From Tritonibacter aquimaris (GTDB lineage Bacteria > Pseudomonadota > Alphaproteobacteria > Rhodobacterales > Rhodobacteraceae), in NCBI RefSeq assembly GCF_009617595.1, contig NZ_WIXK01000001.1, positions 620,001 to 684,000 of the forward strand: a stretch of DNA of 64,000 nucleotides, given 5' to 3'. The stretch's first letter is position 1. Each line of letters begins with the position of its first letter. Under the pieces are notes generated by a model, which saw only the letters and a program-made list of their open reading frames with translations, was not told the DNA's origin and did not search any database. Shown in pieces: positions 23,362-32,859 of the stretch. A program made the position numbers and the translations under genes.

Positions 23362-26220
23362 TCACTCCGCCGCAACTTTCTTGGCGGCAAGCATCGGTTT
23401 CAGATAGTGCCCAGTGTGGCTGCGTGGCTCATTGGCGATGTCTTCGGGCGTGCCAGTGGCGACAATCTCACCGCCACCGCTGCCGCCCTCGGGGCCGATG
23501 TCGATCACCCAGTCGGCGGTTTTCACCACGTCGAGGTTGTGTTCAATCACCACAACTGTGTTTCCCTGCTCCACCAGTTCATGCAGCACCTCAAGCAGTT
23601 TGCGCACATCTTCAAAATGCAGACCTGTGGTGGGCTCATCCAGAATATAGAGCGTGCGCCCGGTGGAACGTTTGGCAAGTTCCTTGGACAGTTTCACCCG
23701 CTGCGCCTCACCACCCGAAAGCGTGGTCGCCTGCTGGCCCACCTTGATATAGCCAAGGCCAACCCGCATCAGCGCATCCATTTTGTCGCGGATCGTGGGC
23801 ACCGCCTGGAAAAACTCCTGCGCGTCTTCCACGGTCATATCCAGCACATCGGCGATGGATTTGCCCTTGAACTTGATCTCAAGCGTTTCGCGGTTGTAAC
23901 GCGCGCCATTGCAGGTTTCGCAGGTGACATAGACATCCGGCAGAAAGTGCATTTCCACCTTCAACACCCCATCACCCTGACAGGCCTCACAGCGCCCGCC
24001 CTTGACGTTGAACGAGAACCGCCCCGGCTTGTAGCCGCGCGTCTTGGCCTCAGGCAGACCCGCGAACCATTCGCGGATCGGGGTAAACGCGCCCGTGTAT
24101 GTCGCGGGGTTGGATCGCGGGGTACGGCCAATGGGGCGCTGGTCGATGTCGATCACCTTATCAAGATGTTCGAGCCCTTTGATGCTTTCGCAAGGCGCCG
24201 GGGTCTGGCGCGCACCGTTAAGGCGCATCGACGCGGTCTTGAACAGGGTTTCAATCGTCAGCGTTGATTTGCCGCCGCCCGAGACGCCGGTAACGCAGAC
24301 AAATTTCCCCAACGGGAATTCAGCGGTGACGTTTTGCAGATTGTTGCCAGTGGCGTTGACCACTTTGACCTTTTTCTTATTGCCCTTGCGCCGGGATGTG
24401 GGCACCGCGATTTCGCGCGTTCCGGCCAGATATTGCCCGGTGGTCGAATTTTCATCCGCAGTGATCGCCGCCGGAGTGCCGTGGCTGACCACCTGCCCGC
24501 CGTGCACGCCCGCGCCAGGGCCAATATCAAACACGTAATCCGCCTGGCGGATCATGTCTTCGTCATGTTCCACCACAATCACCGTGTTGCCCTGATCGCG
24601 CAGGTTTTTCAGCGTGGTGATCAGCCGGTCGTTGTCGCGCTGGTGCAGACCAATCGACGGCTCATCCAAGACATACAAAACCCCCGTCAGCCCCGAGCCG
24701 ATCTGCGACGCCAGCCGGATCCGCTGGCTTTCGCCGCCCGACAAAGTGCCAGAAGCGCGCGACAGCGTCAGATATTCCAGACCCACATTATTGAGGAACC
24801 CAAGACGCTCGCGAATTTCCTTCACAATCGCGCGGGCAATTTCCTGTTTCTGCGCGGTCAGATGGTTGGGCACATCCTCAATCCACGCCAGCGCCTGACG
24901 GATGGATTTTTCAACCACCTCACCAATGTGGATGCCACCGATTTTAACCGCCAACGCCTCTTCGCGCAGGCGATAGCCGCCGCAATCCCCGCAATGGCGG
25001 TTGTTCTGATAGCGTTCAAATTCTTCGCGGATCCAGTTGCTGTCGGTCTCGCGGTAGCGTCGCTCCATATTGGGAATGACACCTTCAAACACCCGCGTCA
25101 CATTATAAACCCGCCCGCCTTCGTCATAGCGGAACTCGATTTCCTCATCACCTGAGCCATAGAGAAACACCTTCTGCACATTTTTGGGCAGCGCTTTCCA
25201 GGCAGTGTTTTTGTCAAACTCATAATGGCGCGCAATGGCCTCAATCGTTTGCAGGAAATACGGCGATTTTCCCTTGCGCCAGGGGGCCAGCGCGCCGTCA
25301 TAAACCTTTAGGCTTTGATCCGGCACGACTAGGCGTTCGTCAAAAAACAGCTCCACCCCAAGCCCATCACAGGACGGACAGGCACCAAAGGGCGCGTTAA
25401 AGGAAAACAGCCGTGGCTCAATCTCGGGGATGGTGAAGCCGCTGACTGGGCAGGCGAAGTTCTCTGAGAATGTGATCCGCTCAGGATCGCCCTCACGCGG
25501 AGCGGTCTCAAGAATGGCAATGCCATCAGCCAGATCCAACGCTGTGCGCAAACTGTCGGCCAGCCGGGTTTCGATCCCCTCTTTGACCACCAGACGATCC
25601 ACCACAACATCAATGTCATGGCGGTATTTCTTATCAAGCGTCGGCGGCGTGTCGAGCTCATGGAACTCCCCGTCCACTTTCACCCGCTGAAAACCCTGCT
25701 TGCGCAGCTCCAGCATCTCTTTTTTGTATTCACCCTTGCGGTCGCGCACGATCGGGGCCAGCAGATAGCCACGGGTGCCCTCCTCCAGCGTCATGATCCG
25801 GTCGACCATATCCTGCACCTGCTGCGCCTCAATTGGTTTGCCGGTGGCAGGGCTATAGGGCGTGCCTGCGCGGGCAAACAGCAGGCGCAGATAGTCGTAA
25901 ATCTCGGTGACGGTGCCAACGGTGGAACGCGGGTTTTTTGAGGTGGTTTTCTGTTCAATGGAAATCGCAGGGCTAAGACCGCTGATATGATCCACATCGG
26001 GCTTTTCCATCATATCAAGGAACTGGCGCGCATAGGCCGAGAGGCTCTCAACATAGCGGCGCTGCCCTTCGGCATAGATGGTATCAAACGCCAGCGAAGA
26101 TTTGCCCGACCCCGACAGCCCGGTGATCACCACCAGCTCATCGCGCGGAATGTCCACATCGATGCTTTTCAGGTTATGCTCGCGCGCACCGCGCACCTCG
26201 ATGGTCTTCAGCTCAGCCAT
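23362..26220 (-). CDS. uvrA: Excinuclease ABC subunit A
   Basis: A 952-residue nucleotide excision repair protein with two ABC ATPase halves. The first Walker A is [14 protein letters not shown] (~31-44), the second [15 protein letters not shown] (~645). Two LSGGE signatures precede [10 protein letters not shown] and [10 protein letters not shown]. Zinc-binding cysteines appear as CPSCDGLG and CEACQGDG. UvrA finds bulky DNA damage and loads UvrB. A candidate SOS box (GAAC-N7-GAAC) lies 82 bp upstream, so LexA control is expected. GAGGG precedes the ATG. Length is normal. Confidence 0.97.
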   Translation of the reverse strand: MAELKTIEVRGAREHNLKSIDVDIPRDELVVITGLSGSGKSSLAFDTIYAEGQRRYVESLSAYARQFLDMMEKPDVDHISGLSPAISIEQKTTSKNPRSTVGTVTEIYDYLRLLFARAGTPYSPATGKPIEAQQVQDMVDRIMTLEEGTRGYLLAPIVRDRKGEYKKEMLELRKQGFQRVKVDGEFHELDTPPTLDKKYRHDIDVVVDRLVVKEGIETRLADSLRTALDLADGIAILETAPREGDPERITFSENFACPVSGFTIPEIEPRLFSFNAPFGACPSCDGLGVELFFDERLVVPDQSLKVYDGALAPWRKGKSPYFLQTIEAIARHYEFDKNTAWKALPKNVQKVFLYGSGDEEIEFRYDEGGRVYNVTRVFEGVIPNMERRYRETDSNWIREEFERYQNNRHCGDCGGYRLREEALAVKIGGIHIGEVVEKSIRQALAWIEDVPNHLTAQKQEIARAIVKEIRERLGFLNNVGLEYLTLSRASGTLSGGESQRIRLASQIGSGLTGVLYVLDEPSIGLHQRDNDRLITTLKNLRDQGNTVIVVEHDEDMIRQADYVFDIGPGAGVHGGQVVSHGTPAAITADENSTTGQYLAGTREIAVPTSRRKGNKKKVKVVNATGNNLQNVTAEFPLGKFVCVTGVSGGGKSTLTIETLFKTASMRLNGARQTPAPCESIKGLEHLDKVIDIDQRPIGRTPRSNPATYTGAFTPIREWFAGLPEAKTRGYKPGRFSFNVKGGRCEACQGDGVLKVEMHFLPDVYVTCETCNGARYNRETLEIKFKGKSIADVLDMTVEDAQEFFQAVPTIRDKMDALMRVGLGYIKVGQQATTLSGGEAQRVKLSKELAKRSTGRTLYILDEPTTGLHFEDVRKLLEVLHELVEQGNTVVVIEHNLDVVKTADWVIDIGPEGGSGGGEIVATGTPEDIANEPRSHTGHYLKPMLAAKKVAAE

Positions 26221-26302
26221 AATGCCCTCAGTTCCAGATACCGCCCCCCGAGGGCTCCCCTAGAGATAGGCAAAGAGCGGCGAGTCTCCAATAGAAAATT
26301 GC

Positions 26303-26317
26303 GAACAAAATACGAAC
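26303..26317. promoter_or_regulatory. Candidate LexA (SOS) box upstream of uvrA
   Basis: GAACAAAATACGAAC equals GTTC-N7-GTTC read towards uvrA, the direct-repeat SOS box described for Rhodobacter and other alphaproteobacteria. It lies 82 bp before the uvrA ATG. Both half-sites are exact. uvrA is a usual LexA target. Confidence 0.75.
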
Positions 26318-26953
26318 AAGCGCGACAGAGCCACAAACTCAAGGCTAGATATCCCACTACAACGGGCCAATAACACCGCGCCACATACATCAACGCTTGC
26401 ACCGCTGGCGCGGTGATACGGTTCAGGAAAACGCAGCAGACCTGTGCCAGCGCCATCGCAACGATACTCCAGACCTACGTGTTTTTCGCTGAATGTTTCG
26501 CAGGCCCCGTTTCACGGTGTCACTATCACGGTGTCATTTCACGGTGATTTTGCTCGGCAAATTGCAGAAGTCTTTATGGCAACACTAAGACCTTTTGCTC
26601 CAACTTGATTCAACTGCGATCCTCATGGGGCAATCCATAGGCTAAATTAAATCAACCTCGCCCGCTAAATAGTTGACTTCATGTAGATCAACGCAAAAAT
26701 CCACACCCCGGCTAAGTGATCACCCGCCACCTCCTTTTGGCCTGCGAAATTCGGTCCAATTTGAACCATCCCGGCGCGGAAAACCTTGCGATATGATATA
26801 TCTAGATCTGAACCCACGCGCAAAAGATCGGGGCGGACAGTCTTTTGAACTGTCATTCACGCCCTATGCGCCCCTCTCGTTTTGGTCAGGCTGACTACCC
26901 TGAACAAGACAGGCTGGTCCAACCCGGACCGGTCCACACACGGAGTAACGCAG
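26318..26953. other. Long intergenic region upstream of the VWA gene
   Basis: About 640 bp without a supported gene; small open frames on either strand lack ribosome binding sites. It contains three tandem TCACGGTG words (26512-26546, listed separately), an AT-rich segment around 26640-26700, and the ribosome binding site GGAG of the VWA gene at its right end. The left end must hold the uvrA promoter. Confidence 0.5.
26512..26546. repeat. Three tandem TCACGGTG repeats
   Basis: TCACGGTG occurs at 26512, 26526 and 26539 (spacings 14 and 13), with TCA following the first two copies. The spacing is close to but not an exact helical multiple. It may be a binding site array; no regulator is assigned. 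Confidence 0.55.
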
Positions 26954-27883
26954 ATGGCCAGACAGTTTCCCGCCGCACTGCGCACCGCTGCTTGGGGTTT
27001 GGCGACGTGCACGGCACTCATCAGCAGCGCTGCGGCGCAGACCCCACGGGCAATGCTGGTGGTAGATGGGTCCAATTCCATGTGGGGCCAGATCGATGGC
27101 ACCGCCAAAATCACCATCGCCCGCGAGGTGGTTCAGGATCTTCTCGCCGATCTGCCGCCGGATCTGGCGCTTGGGCTGACCGCCTATGGCCACCGGCGCA
27201 GCGGAGATTGCACCGACGTCGAAGTGCTGGTGCAGCCGGATGCCAACAGCCGCAACGCCATTCGCTCCCAGATGGAGCAATTGATCCCCCGCGGCAAAAC
27301 ACCAATGGCCGAAGCGGTACGTCAGGCCGCCGAAAGCCTTGGCGCTGCAAGCGGCCCGGCAACCGTGATCCTCGTGTCAGACGGGGTCGAAACCTGCGCC
27401 CCGGATGTCTGCGAGGCCGTGCGCGCGCTTAACGACAGCAGCGTTGATTTCACCGCGCATGTGATTGGTTTTGATATCCGCGACAAGGCCGCCCATGACC
27501 AATTTGCCTGTGTTGCCCAATCCACGGGCGGGCGCTACCTCAGCGTTGACAGCGCCGATGAGCTGAGCGCCGCCTTGATTGCCACAACCGCCCTGCCCGA
27601 ACGGCGCGAGGCGTTGCCGCTGATTACCCAAGCCGGACGGGTGCATTTTGTCGCCTCCCACAAGGTGCGCGGCAAATTGCAGAACCTTCCGGCCCATTGG
27701 CAGCTGCACGATGGCAGCGGCGCATTGCTGATGACCGGCTTTCACAATTCGGGCGGGCAGATTGATCTGAAACCGGGCAGCTATCAGCTCACCGCAATAG
27801 ATCCAGACAGCAAACGCCGCGAAACCCGCAAGATCCGCATCACCAATGGCGGCTCGATGCAGATCACCTTGATGTTTCCATAA
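26954..27883 (+). CDS. Exported von Willebrand factor A domain protein
   Basis: A 309-residue protein with a signal peptide (ATCTALISSAAAQ, cleavage near residue 29). The VWA domain follows, with the metal-ion-dependent adhesion motif VVDGSNSMWGQ (DxSxS) and VILVSDGVETC as the later Asp. Three or four cysteines in the VWA domain (DCTDVE, CAPDVCEA, FACVAQ) suggest disulfides. The last ~100 residues look like a small beta domain. It probably binds a protein ligand in the periplasm. The ATG at 26954 after GGAG is preferred over an in-frame ATG at 26882 because it gives a proper signal peptide. Confidence 0.85.
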   Translation: MARQFPAALRTAAWGLATCTALISSAAAQTPRAMLVVDGSNSMWGQIDGTAKITIAREVVQDLLADLPPDLALGLTAYGHRRSGDCTDVEVLVQPDANSRNAIRSQMEQLIPRGKTPMAEAVRQAAESLGAASGPATVILVSDGVETCAPDVCEAVRALNDSSVDFTAHVIGFDIRDKAAHDQFACVAQSTGGRYLSVDSADELSAALIATTALPERREALPLITQAGRVHFVASHKVRGKLQNLPAHWQLHDGSGALLMTGFHNSGGQIDLKPGSYQLTAIDPDSKRRETRKIRITNGGSMQITLMFP

Positions 27884-27916
27884 GACTGGCCACGCTCCTG
27901 ACGTGCCATTCCCAAA

Positions 27917-27957
27917 AGAAACGCCCCTCTCTAGAACGGAGAGGGGCGTTTCTTTAC
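27917..27957. terminator. Terminator between the VWA gene and lpd
   Basis: AGAAACGCCCCTCTC and GAGAGGGGCGTTTCT make a perfect 15-bp stem, with T-rich sequence on the plus side. It sits between two convergent genes and can serve both. Confidence 0.88.
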
Positions 27958-27982
27958 TGTTTCAGATGTTTGGCACGGTAGC

Positions 27983-29377
27983 CTACATGTGGATCACACG
28001 ATCAAAGGCGTCGAGCACGCTTTCATGCATCATTTCCGACAGTGTCGGGTGCGGGAAGACGGTGTTCATCAGGTCTTCTTCGGTGGTTTCCAACTGACGG
28101 CCCACCACATAGCCCTGGATCATCTCGGTCACTTCGGCACCAACCATATGCGCGCCCAAAAGTTCACCGGTTTTCGCGTCAAACACGGTTTTCACCATGC
28201 CTTCCGGTTCACCCAATGCGATGGCTTTGCCATTGCCGATGAAGGGGAAGCGACCCACTTTGATGTCATAGCCCAGCTCTTTGGCTTTGGCTTCGGTGTA
28301 GCCAACGCTGGCGACCTGCGGATGGCAGTAGGTGCAGCCCGCAATGCTTTCGGGTTTGACCGGATGCGCGTGTTTGCCCGCGATCAGATCGGCAACCATC
28401 ACACCTTCATGGCTGGCTTTGTGCGCAAGCCAGGGCGCGCCAGCGATATCACCAATCGCATACAGCCCGTCCACACCGGTGCGGCAGTAGGCATCGGTCA
28501 CCACATGGGTACGATCCAGTTTCACACCCAGCGCCTCAAGGCCCAGACCTTCGACATTGCCCACAATCCCAACGGCCGAGATCACGGTGTCAAACTCTTG
28601 CTTTTCAACCTTGCCACCCACTTCGATATGAGCGGTGACTTTGCCTTTGGCACGATCAAGCTTTTTGACCATGGCTTTTTCCATGATCTTCATGCCCTGT
28701 TTGACAAAGGCTTTTTTGGCAAAGGCAGAGATTTCCGCATCTTCCACCGGCAGCACCCGGTCCATCACCTCGACCACGGTCGTGTCGGCACCCAAGGTGT
28801 TGTAGAAGCTGGCAAATTCAATACCGATTGCGCCCGAACCGATCACCAAGAGCTTCTTGGGCATCTTCGATGGTTGCAGCGCGTGTTTGTAGGTCCAGAC
28901 CAGATCACCGTCGGCCTCAAGACCGGGCAATTCGCGGGCACGGGCACCGGTGGCAAGCACGATGTTTTTTGCCGTGAGCTCTTCGGTGCCTTTTTCGGTT
29001 TTCACCGAAACCTTGCCCTTGGCTGGGATGTTGGCTTCGCCCATCACCACGGTGACTTTGTTTTTCTTCAGCAGATGGCCGATACCACCAGAAAGCTGCG
29101 ACGCGACCCCGCGGGAGCGTTTCACCACCGCATCCAGATCATAGCCGATGTTTTCTGCCTTCAGGCCAAAGTCCTTGGCGCGTTCCATCAGGTGGAACAC
29201 TTCAGACGAGCGCAGCAGCGCCTTGGTGGGGATACAGCCCCAGTTCAGGCAGATACCGCCCAGATGTTCCCGTTCTACAACGCAGGTTTTCAGCCCCAGT
29301 TGTGCAGCCCGGATCGCCGCCACATAGCCGCCGGGTCCGGCGCCGATTACGATCACGTCAAAGTTCTGTCCGGCCAT
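27983..29377 (-). CDS. lpdA: Dihydrolipoyl dehydrogenase (E3)
   Basis: A 464-residue flavoprotein that reoxidises dihydrolipoyl groups of 2-oxoacid dehydrogenase complexes with NAD. The FAD site is IGAGPGGYVAAIRAAQLG (~11-28), the redox disulfide is in GGICLNWGCIPTKAL (C41/C46), the NAD site is VIGSGAIGIEFASF (~178), and the C-terminal base is in FPHPTLSEMMHE. No E3 gene is present in the pdh operon at 53-58 kb. A palindrome identical in form to that upstream of pdhA lies 34 bp before this start codon, so this is probably the E3 of pyruvate dehydrogenase. GAGAGGGAG precedes the ATG. Confidence 0.95.
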   Translation of the reverse strand: MAGQNFDVIVIGAGPGGYVAAIRAAQLGLKTCVVEREHLGGICLNWGCIPTKALLRSSEVFHLMERAKDFGLKAENIGYDLDAVVKRSRGVASQLSGGIGHLLKKNKVTVVMGEANIPAKGKVSVKTEKGTEELTAKNIVLATGARARELPGLEADGDLVWTYKHALQPSKMPKKLLVIGSGAIGIEFASFYNTLGADTTVVEVMDRVLPVEDAEISAFAKKAFVKQGMKIMEKAMVKKLDRAKGKVTAHIEVGGKVEKQEFDTVISAVGIVGNVEGLGLEALGVKLDRTHVVTDAYCRTGVDGLYAIGDIAGAPWLAHKASHEGVMVADLIAGKHAHPVKPESIAGCTYCHPQVASVGYTEAKAKELGYDIKVGRFPFIGNGKAIALGEPEGMVKTVFDAKTGELLGAHMVGAEVTEMIQGYVVGRQLETTEEDLMNTVFPHPTLSEMMHESVLDAFDRVIHM

Positions 29378-29411
29378 GATGCTCCCTCTCCGAAATCAGG
29401 GTCTCAAAAAT

Positions 29412-29429
29412 TAGTTTACCATTAAACTA
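29412..29429. promoter_or_regulatory. TAGTTTA-N4-TAAACTA palindrome upstream of lpdA
   Basis: Perfect 7-bp arms TAGTTTA and TAAACTA with a CCAT spacer, ending 34 bp before the lpdA start codon. The same arms and spacer length occur 27 bp before pdhA (53437-53454). This suggests a common operator for the pyruvate dehydrogenase genes. Confidence 0.75.
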
Positions 29430-29537
29430 CTTTTCAAATCACCGCAATGACACAAGCACATATCTGCCATGCGAGTATGAAGAATTGCTATAGACCTCAA
29501 AACAAAAGGTTTTTTTCGCCACACATTCAAGAAGGCA

Positions 29538-29598
29538 TAAAAAAAGCCGCCCCAAATCTGGAAGCGGCATCAGAAACGGGCCCGAAAGCCCGTTTTTT
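29538..29598. terminator. Two adjacent terminator hairpins behind the DUF924 gene
   Basis: AACGGGC/GCCCGTT (29575-29594) has a T run on the plus strand. GCCGC/GCGGC (29546-29568) has TTTTTTT on the minus strand and so ends the leftward DUF924 transcript before the lpdA promoter. Confidence 0.7.
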
Positions 29599-29606
29599 GC
29601 GGAGAT

Positions 29607-30185
29607 TTATTCTGCCGCTTGCAATGTACGCACAGTTGACCCGTAGCCACCCGCATCCACATAGTCGCGCTCGGCATTGCTGGAGTTGCGACCCAGCGCA
29701 TCATTGCGATAAGGGAAACGGCCAAACAGGCGGATCACTTCGCGATGGGCGCGCGCATGCAGCAGATTGCCAAGCCCGTGTTTGGGCATCCGCTCCATGA
29801 ACATCCGCACGCAGCGTTCCTGATCCACCAGGTTTTCGGAGTGCATCAAAGGCAGGTAGAAAAACTGGCGCGCCGGTTCATCAATTTTCAGATCCCATTT
29901 CTTATCGAGGGCCGCCTTGGCCACCGCCCGTGCCAGACCGTCGGTTTCAAACGCCCGCGCGTCGCCGCGGAACATGTTGCGCGGCAACTGATCGGTCAGA
30001 ATGAGATAAGCAAGCGCGCCGCTGGGATAGGTCATCCACATGGAAAACTTGCCCGCACAGGCCGCCTCCCAGGTGCTTTGGAACTGCTGCCGGATCTCAC
30101 TGTCCAGCGCGGTGTCCTGGATATACCAGCCTTTTTCTCCAACCTTATCCAGCCAGAATTCGAGGATCTGTTCGGGCCCTTGCAT
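29607..30185 (-). CDS. DUF924 family protein
   Basis: A 192-residue helical protein. The family features are ILEFWLD at the start, LAYLILTDQLPRNMFRGDARAFETD near residue 60-80 and FFYLPLMHSENLVDQERCV near 110-125. DUF924 proteins adopt a TPR-like helical fold; the function is unknown. GGAGAG precedes the ATG. It is leftward, upstream of lpdA and separated from it by two hairpins, so it is monocistronic. Confidence 0.9.
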   Translation of the reverse strand: MQGPEQILEFWLDKVGEKGWYIQDTALDSEIRQQFQSTWEAACAGKFSMWMTYPSGALAYLILTDQLPRNMFRGDARAFETDGLARAVAKAALDKKWDLKIDEPARQFFYLPLMHSENLVDQERCVRMFMERMPKHGLGNLLHARAHREVIRLFGRFPYRNDALGRNSSNAERDYVDAGGYGSTVRTLQAAE

Positions 30186-30325
30186 CGGGATGCTCTCCGT
30201 AAAAATACCTATGTCTCATCATAGGCGCGTTTCACGGGGTATTGGCAAGCGCCTCCGCAGTCACAATTTGCGACGTGCGGAGGATTTGCTGAAATAAACG
30301 GCATGTTTTCTTGAGTTTACCGCTA

Positions 30326-31591
30326 TCACTGGTCATTTTCCTGCTCTTCGAGCTCGGTCTCAATGACATATTCCTGCGCCCATTCCGCCGCAACTGCAGT
30401 TGCAGTCGGGGCCATAACGGCCATTGGACCGGTTGCTTCCAGATCCACAGTTGGACGCTGCGTGGTGCGGTAGGCTGCATAAAGGCCAATCGCCGACAGC
30501 AATGTCGCCATAAACAGGAAATAGCCGGCAGGTCCAAACTGCTGATCCGACATCAGCCAGCCGGTCACCAGCGGGCCAGCAACCGCACCCAATCCATTAA
30601 TGAACACAAGCCCACCAGAGGCCGCAGGCATTTCCTCATGCGACAGAAAATCATTGGAGTGGGCAATCAGAAGCGAATAAAGCGGCGTGGTCATCCCCCC
30701 GATTACAAACCCCGCGCCAAGCAGCATCAGGTAGTTTTCAGGCTGCATCATGCAGACAAACCCAGCGCAGGCACCAATCCCCGCCGCAATCATAATCACC
30801 AAGCGTCGGTCCATTCGGTCTGACATCCAGCCGATCGGGAATTGCAAAACCAATGCGCCGACATAGAACGACGACACAAAAGCAGAGGTCTGTGCAATCG
30901 ACAGGCCCACATTGGTGGCCAGGACCGCCGACATGCCAACCTGCGCCGAAAACGCACCACCAAGCAGGAACATGCCTACAGCACCCAACGGTGAGGCTTC
31001 CTTCAGCTCTTTCAGGCTCATGGGTTTGGCGGTTTCAAACATAGGTGTCGGCGAAATCGACAGCAAAATCGGTGCAAATGAAATCGAAACCGCAATCGAG
31101 GCAATCACAAACGGCAGGTAATCCGAAGGGCTACCCACCAGCAAAAGCCCCTGCGCGCCGACAAACCCCAGCGTCATCACCATCATATAAAGCGACAGCG
31201 CCTTGCCGCGGTTTTCATTGTCCGCCGCATCATTCAGCCAGCTTTCGGCCGTGACATACACGCCCGAAAAGCAAAACCCGATCATCACCCGGCCAATGCC
31301 CCAGACAATCGGATTATCCAGCGCGGGATAAACAATGATCACCGCTGAAATCAACGACCCAAGTGCCGCAAACACCCGTACATGGCCTACCCGGCCAATC
31401 ATCACCGGTGCCAGCCGCGAACCGCCCAGAAAGCCTGCAAAATAGGCCGCCATAACCAGCGAAAGCTCAATGTTTGAAAACCCAGCCAATGAGCCGCGCA
31501 CCCCAAGCAATGAGCTCTGCAGCCCATTGCCCAACATCAGGAGGCCAACTCCCAGCAAGAGCGCCCAAGCGCTCGACAGAACTTGCAACAT
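30326..31591 (-). CDS. MFS transporter
   Basis: A 421-residue, 12-segment major facilitator protein. The loop 2-3 motif appears as GGSRLAPVMIGRVGHVRVFA and the symmetric one in the second half as IGWMSDRMDRRLVIMIAA. YcaD-like MFS proteins share VTAESWLNDAADNENRGKALSLY. The substrate is unknown. The last ~40 residues are a charged tail (EYVIETELEEQEN). The start at 31591 follows GGGGAGAGG; a longer frame to 31696 lies before it. A CCCCGC/GCGGGG hairpin overlaps that ribosome binding site. Confidence 0.85.
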   Translation of the reverse strand: MLQVLSSAWALLLGVGLLMLGNGLQSSLLGVRGSLAGFSNIELSLVMAAYFAGFLGGSRLAPVMIGRVGHVRVFAALGSLISAVIIVYPALDNPIVWGIGRVMIGFCFSGVYVTAESWLNDAADNENRGKALSLYMMVMTLGFVGAQGLLLVGSPSDYLPFVIASIAVSISFAPILLSISPTPMFETAKPMSLKELKEASPLGAVGMFLLGGAFSAQVGMSAVLATNVGLSIAQTSAFVSSFYVGALVLQFPIGWMSDRMDRRLVIMIAAGIGACAGFVCMMQPENYLMLLGAGFVIGGMTTPLYSLLIAHSNDFLSHEEMPAASGGLVFINGLGAVAGPLVTGWLMSDQQFGPAGYFLFMATLLSAIGLYAAYRTTQRPTVDLEATGPMAVMAPTATAVAAEWAQEYVIETELEEQENDQ

Positions 31592-31760
31592 AGCGGCACC
31601 TCTCCCCGCGTACGGGCGGGGACTTGAAATTGCGAGAAATGGCTGACGGCCCGGTCCGGATTTTCGCCCGAGACTCAAACAGATCAGCTCCACCATCTAC
31701 GCGATGGCAGAGCAGCCTTGTCTACGCCAAATCACGACATTTCTAGTCACTTTGCGGCAA

Positions 31761-32810
31761 TCAGGGAATTAACAGCGACGCATCACCATAAGAAAAGAAA
31801 CGATACCGCTCTGCCACCGCATGGGCATAGACCTGTTTCATCCGCTCTTGCCCCATCAGGGCTGAGACCAGCATCAAAAGCGTGGACTTGGGCAGGTGAA
31901 AATTGGTCATCAGCGCATCGCATACGCTGAACTTAAACCCCGGATAGATAAAGATATCCGTTTCCCCTTCCCAGGGGGCAATGGCGCCGGTGTCGCGGGC
32001 CGCACTTTCAATCAGACGCAGCGCGGTGGTGCCCACGGGGATCACCCGGCCGCCCGCGTCTTTGGTGGCCTTGATCTCGGCGGCGGCAGCGGCGCTGACA
32101 CTGCCCCATTCCGCGTGCATCTTATGGGTGGTCACATCCTCGACCTTTACCGGCAAAAACGTGCCCGCCCCCACATGCAGCGTCACATGGGTGAACGTGA
32201 CCCCTTTGTCTGCCAGCGCCTGCAACAGCCCGGTGTCAAAATGCAGCGACGCAGTCGGGGCCGCAACTGCACCGCGGTTTTTGGCCCAGACGGTCTGATA
32301 GTCTTCTTTGTCTTGTTCATCGGCGGCGCGTTTGGCGGCAATATACGGTGGCAGCGGCATGGCACCCGCCTCATTCAGCGCCGCGTCAAAATCATCACCG
32401 CTGAGATTGAACCGCAGATGTCCCTGCCCGTCCTCAACCGCCTCCAGCTGCGCAGACAGCGTTTCAGAAAACACGATCTCTTCGCCGATCTTCACCTTGC
32501 GCAGGGGCTTCAGCAGCCCCGCCCAGCATCCATCGGAGCGTGGCTCCAGAAGCGTCACATCCACCTTGGCCGCAACCCGCCCCTGGGCACTGTCGCGAAA
32601 CCGCTGACCAAACAGGCGCGCCGGAATCACCTTGGTGTCGTTCAACACCAGCCGGTCACCGGGTTTGAACCACGTGAGCAGATCACCCACATGCTGATCG
32701 TGAATGGCATCCCCCTCGGCCACCAAAAGCTTGGCGGCACTGCGCGGGGTGATTGGACGGGTGGCAATCAGATCTTCGGGCAGATCAAAATCAAAATCGC
32801 TGAGTTTCAT
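31761..32810 (-). CDS. queA: S-adenosylmethionine:tRNA ribosyltransferase-isomerase
   Basis: A 349-residue enzyme that adds the epoxycyclopentane of queuosine precursor to tRNA using SAM. Recognised by [17 protein letters not shown] at the N-terminus, [27 protein letters not shown]-like segment near 165-175 and [19 protein letters not shown] at the C-terminus. The start at 32810 gives the conserved N-terminus; a longer frame runs 76 residues upstream into the AsmA-like gene. The gap to that gene is 49 bp, in the same orientation, so they may be co-transcribed. Other queuosine genes are not in the window. Confidence 0.95.
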   Translation of the reverse strand: MKLSDFDFDLPEDLIATRPITPRSAAKLLVAEGDAIHDQHVGDLLTWFKPGDRLVLNDTKVIPARLFGQRFRDSAQGRVAAKVDVTLLEPRSDGCWAGLLKPLRKVKIGEEIVFSETLSAQLEAVEDGQGHLRFNLSGDDFDAALNEAGAMPLPPYIAAKRAADEQDKEDYQTVWAKNRGAVAAPTASLHFDTGLLQALADKGVTFTHVTLHVGAGTFLPVKVEDVTTHKMHAEWGSVSAAAAAEIKATKDAGGRVIPVGTTALRLIESAARDTGAIAPWEGETDIFIYPGFKFSVCDALMTNFHLPKSTLLMLVSALMGQERMKQVYAHAVAERYRFFSYGDASLLIP

Positions 32811-32859
32811 GGGCCGCTCTCTTACTGAGGTTTTTCCCCTATGACCAGAGCGCAGCTGA

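Noticed and set aside
26208-26456. 82-codon minus-strand frame upstream of uvrA
   Set aside because: It overlaps the uvrA start and the SOS box; composition is random-like.
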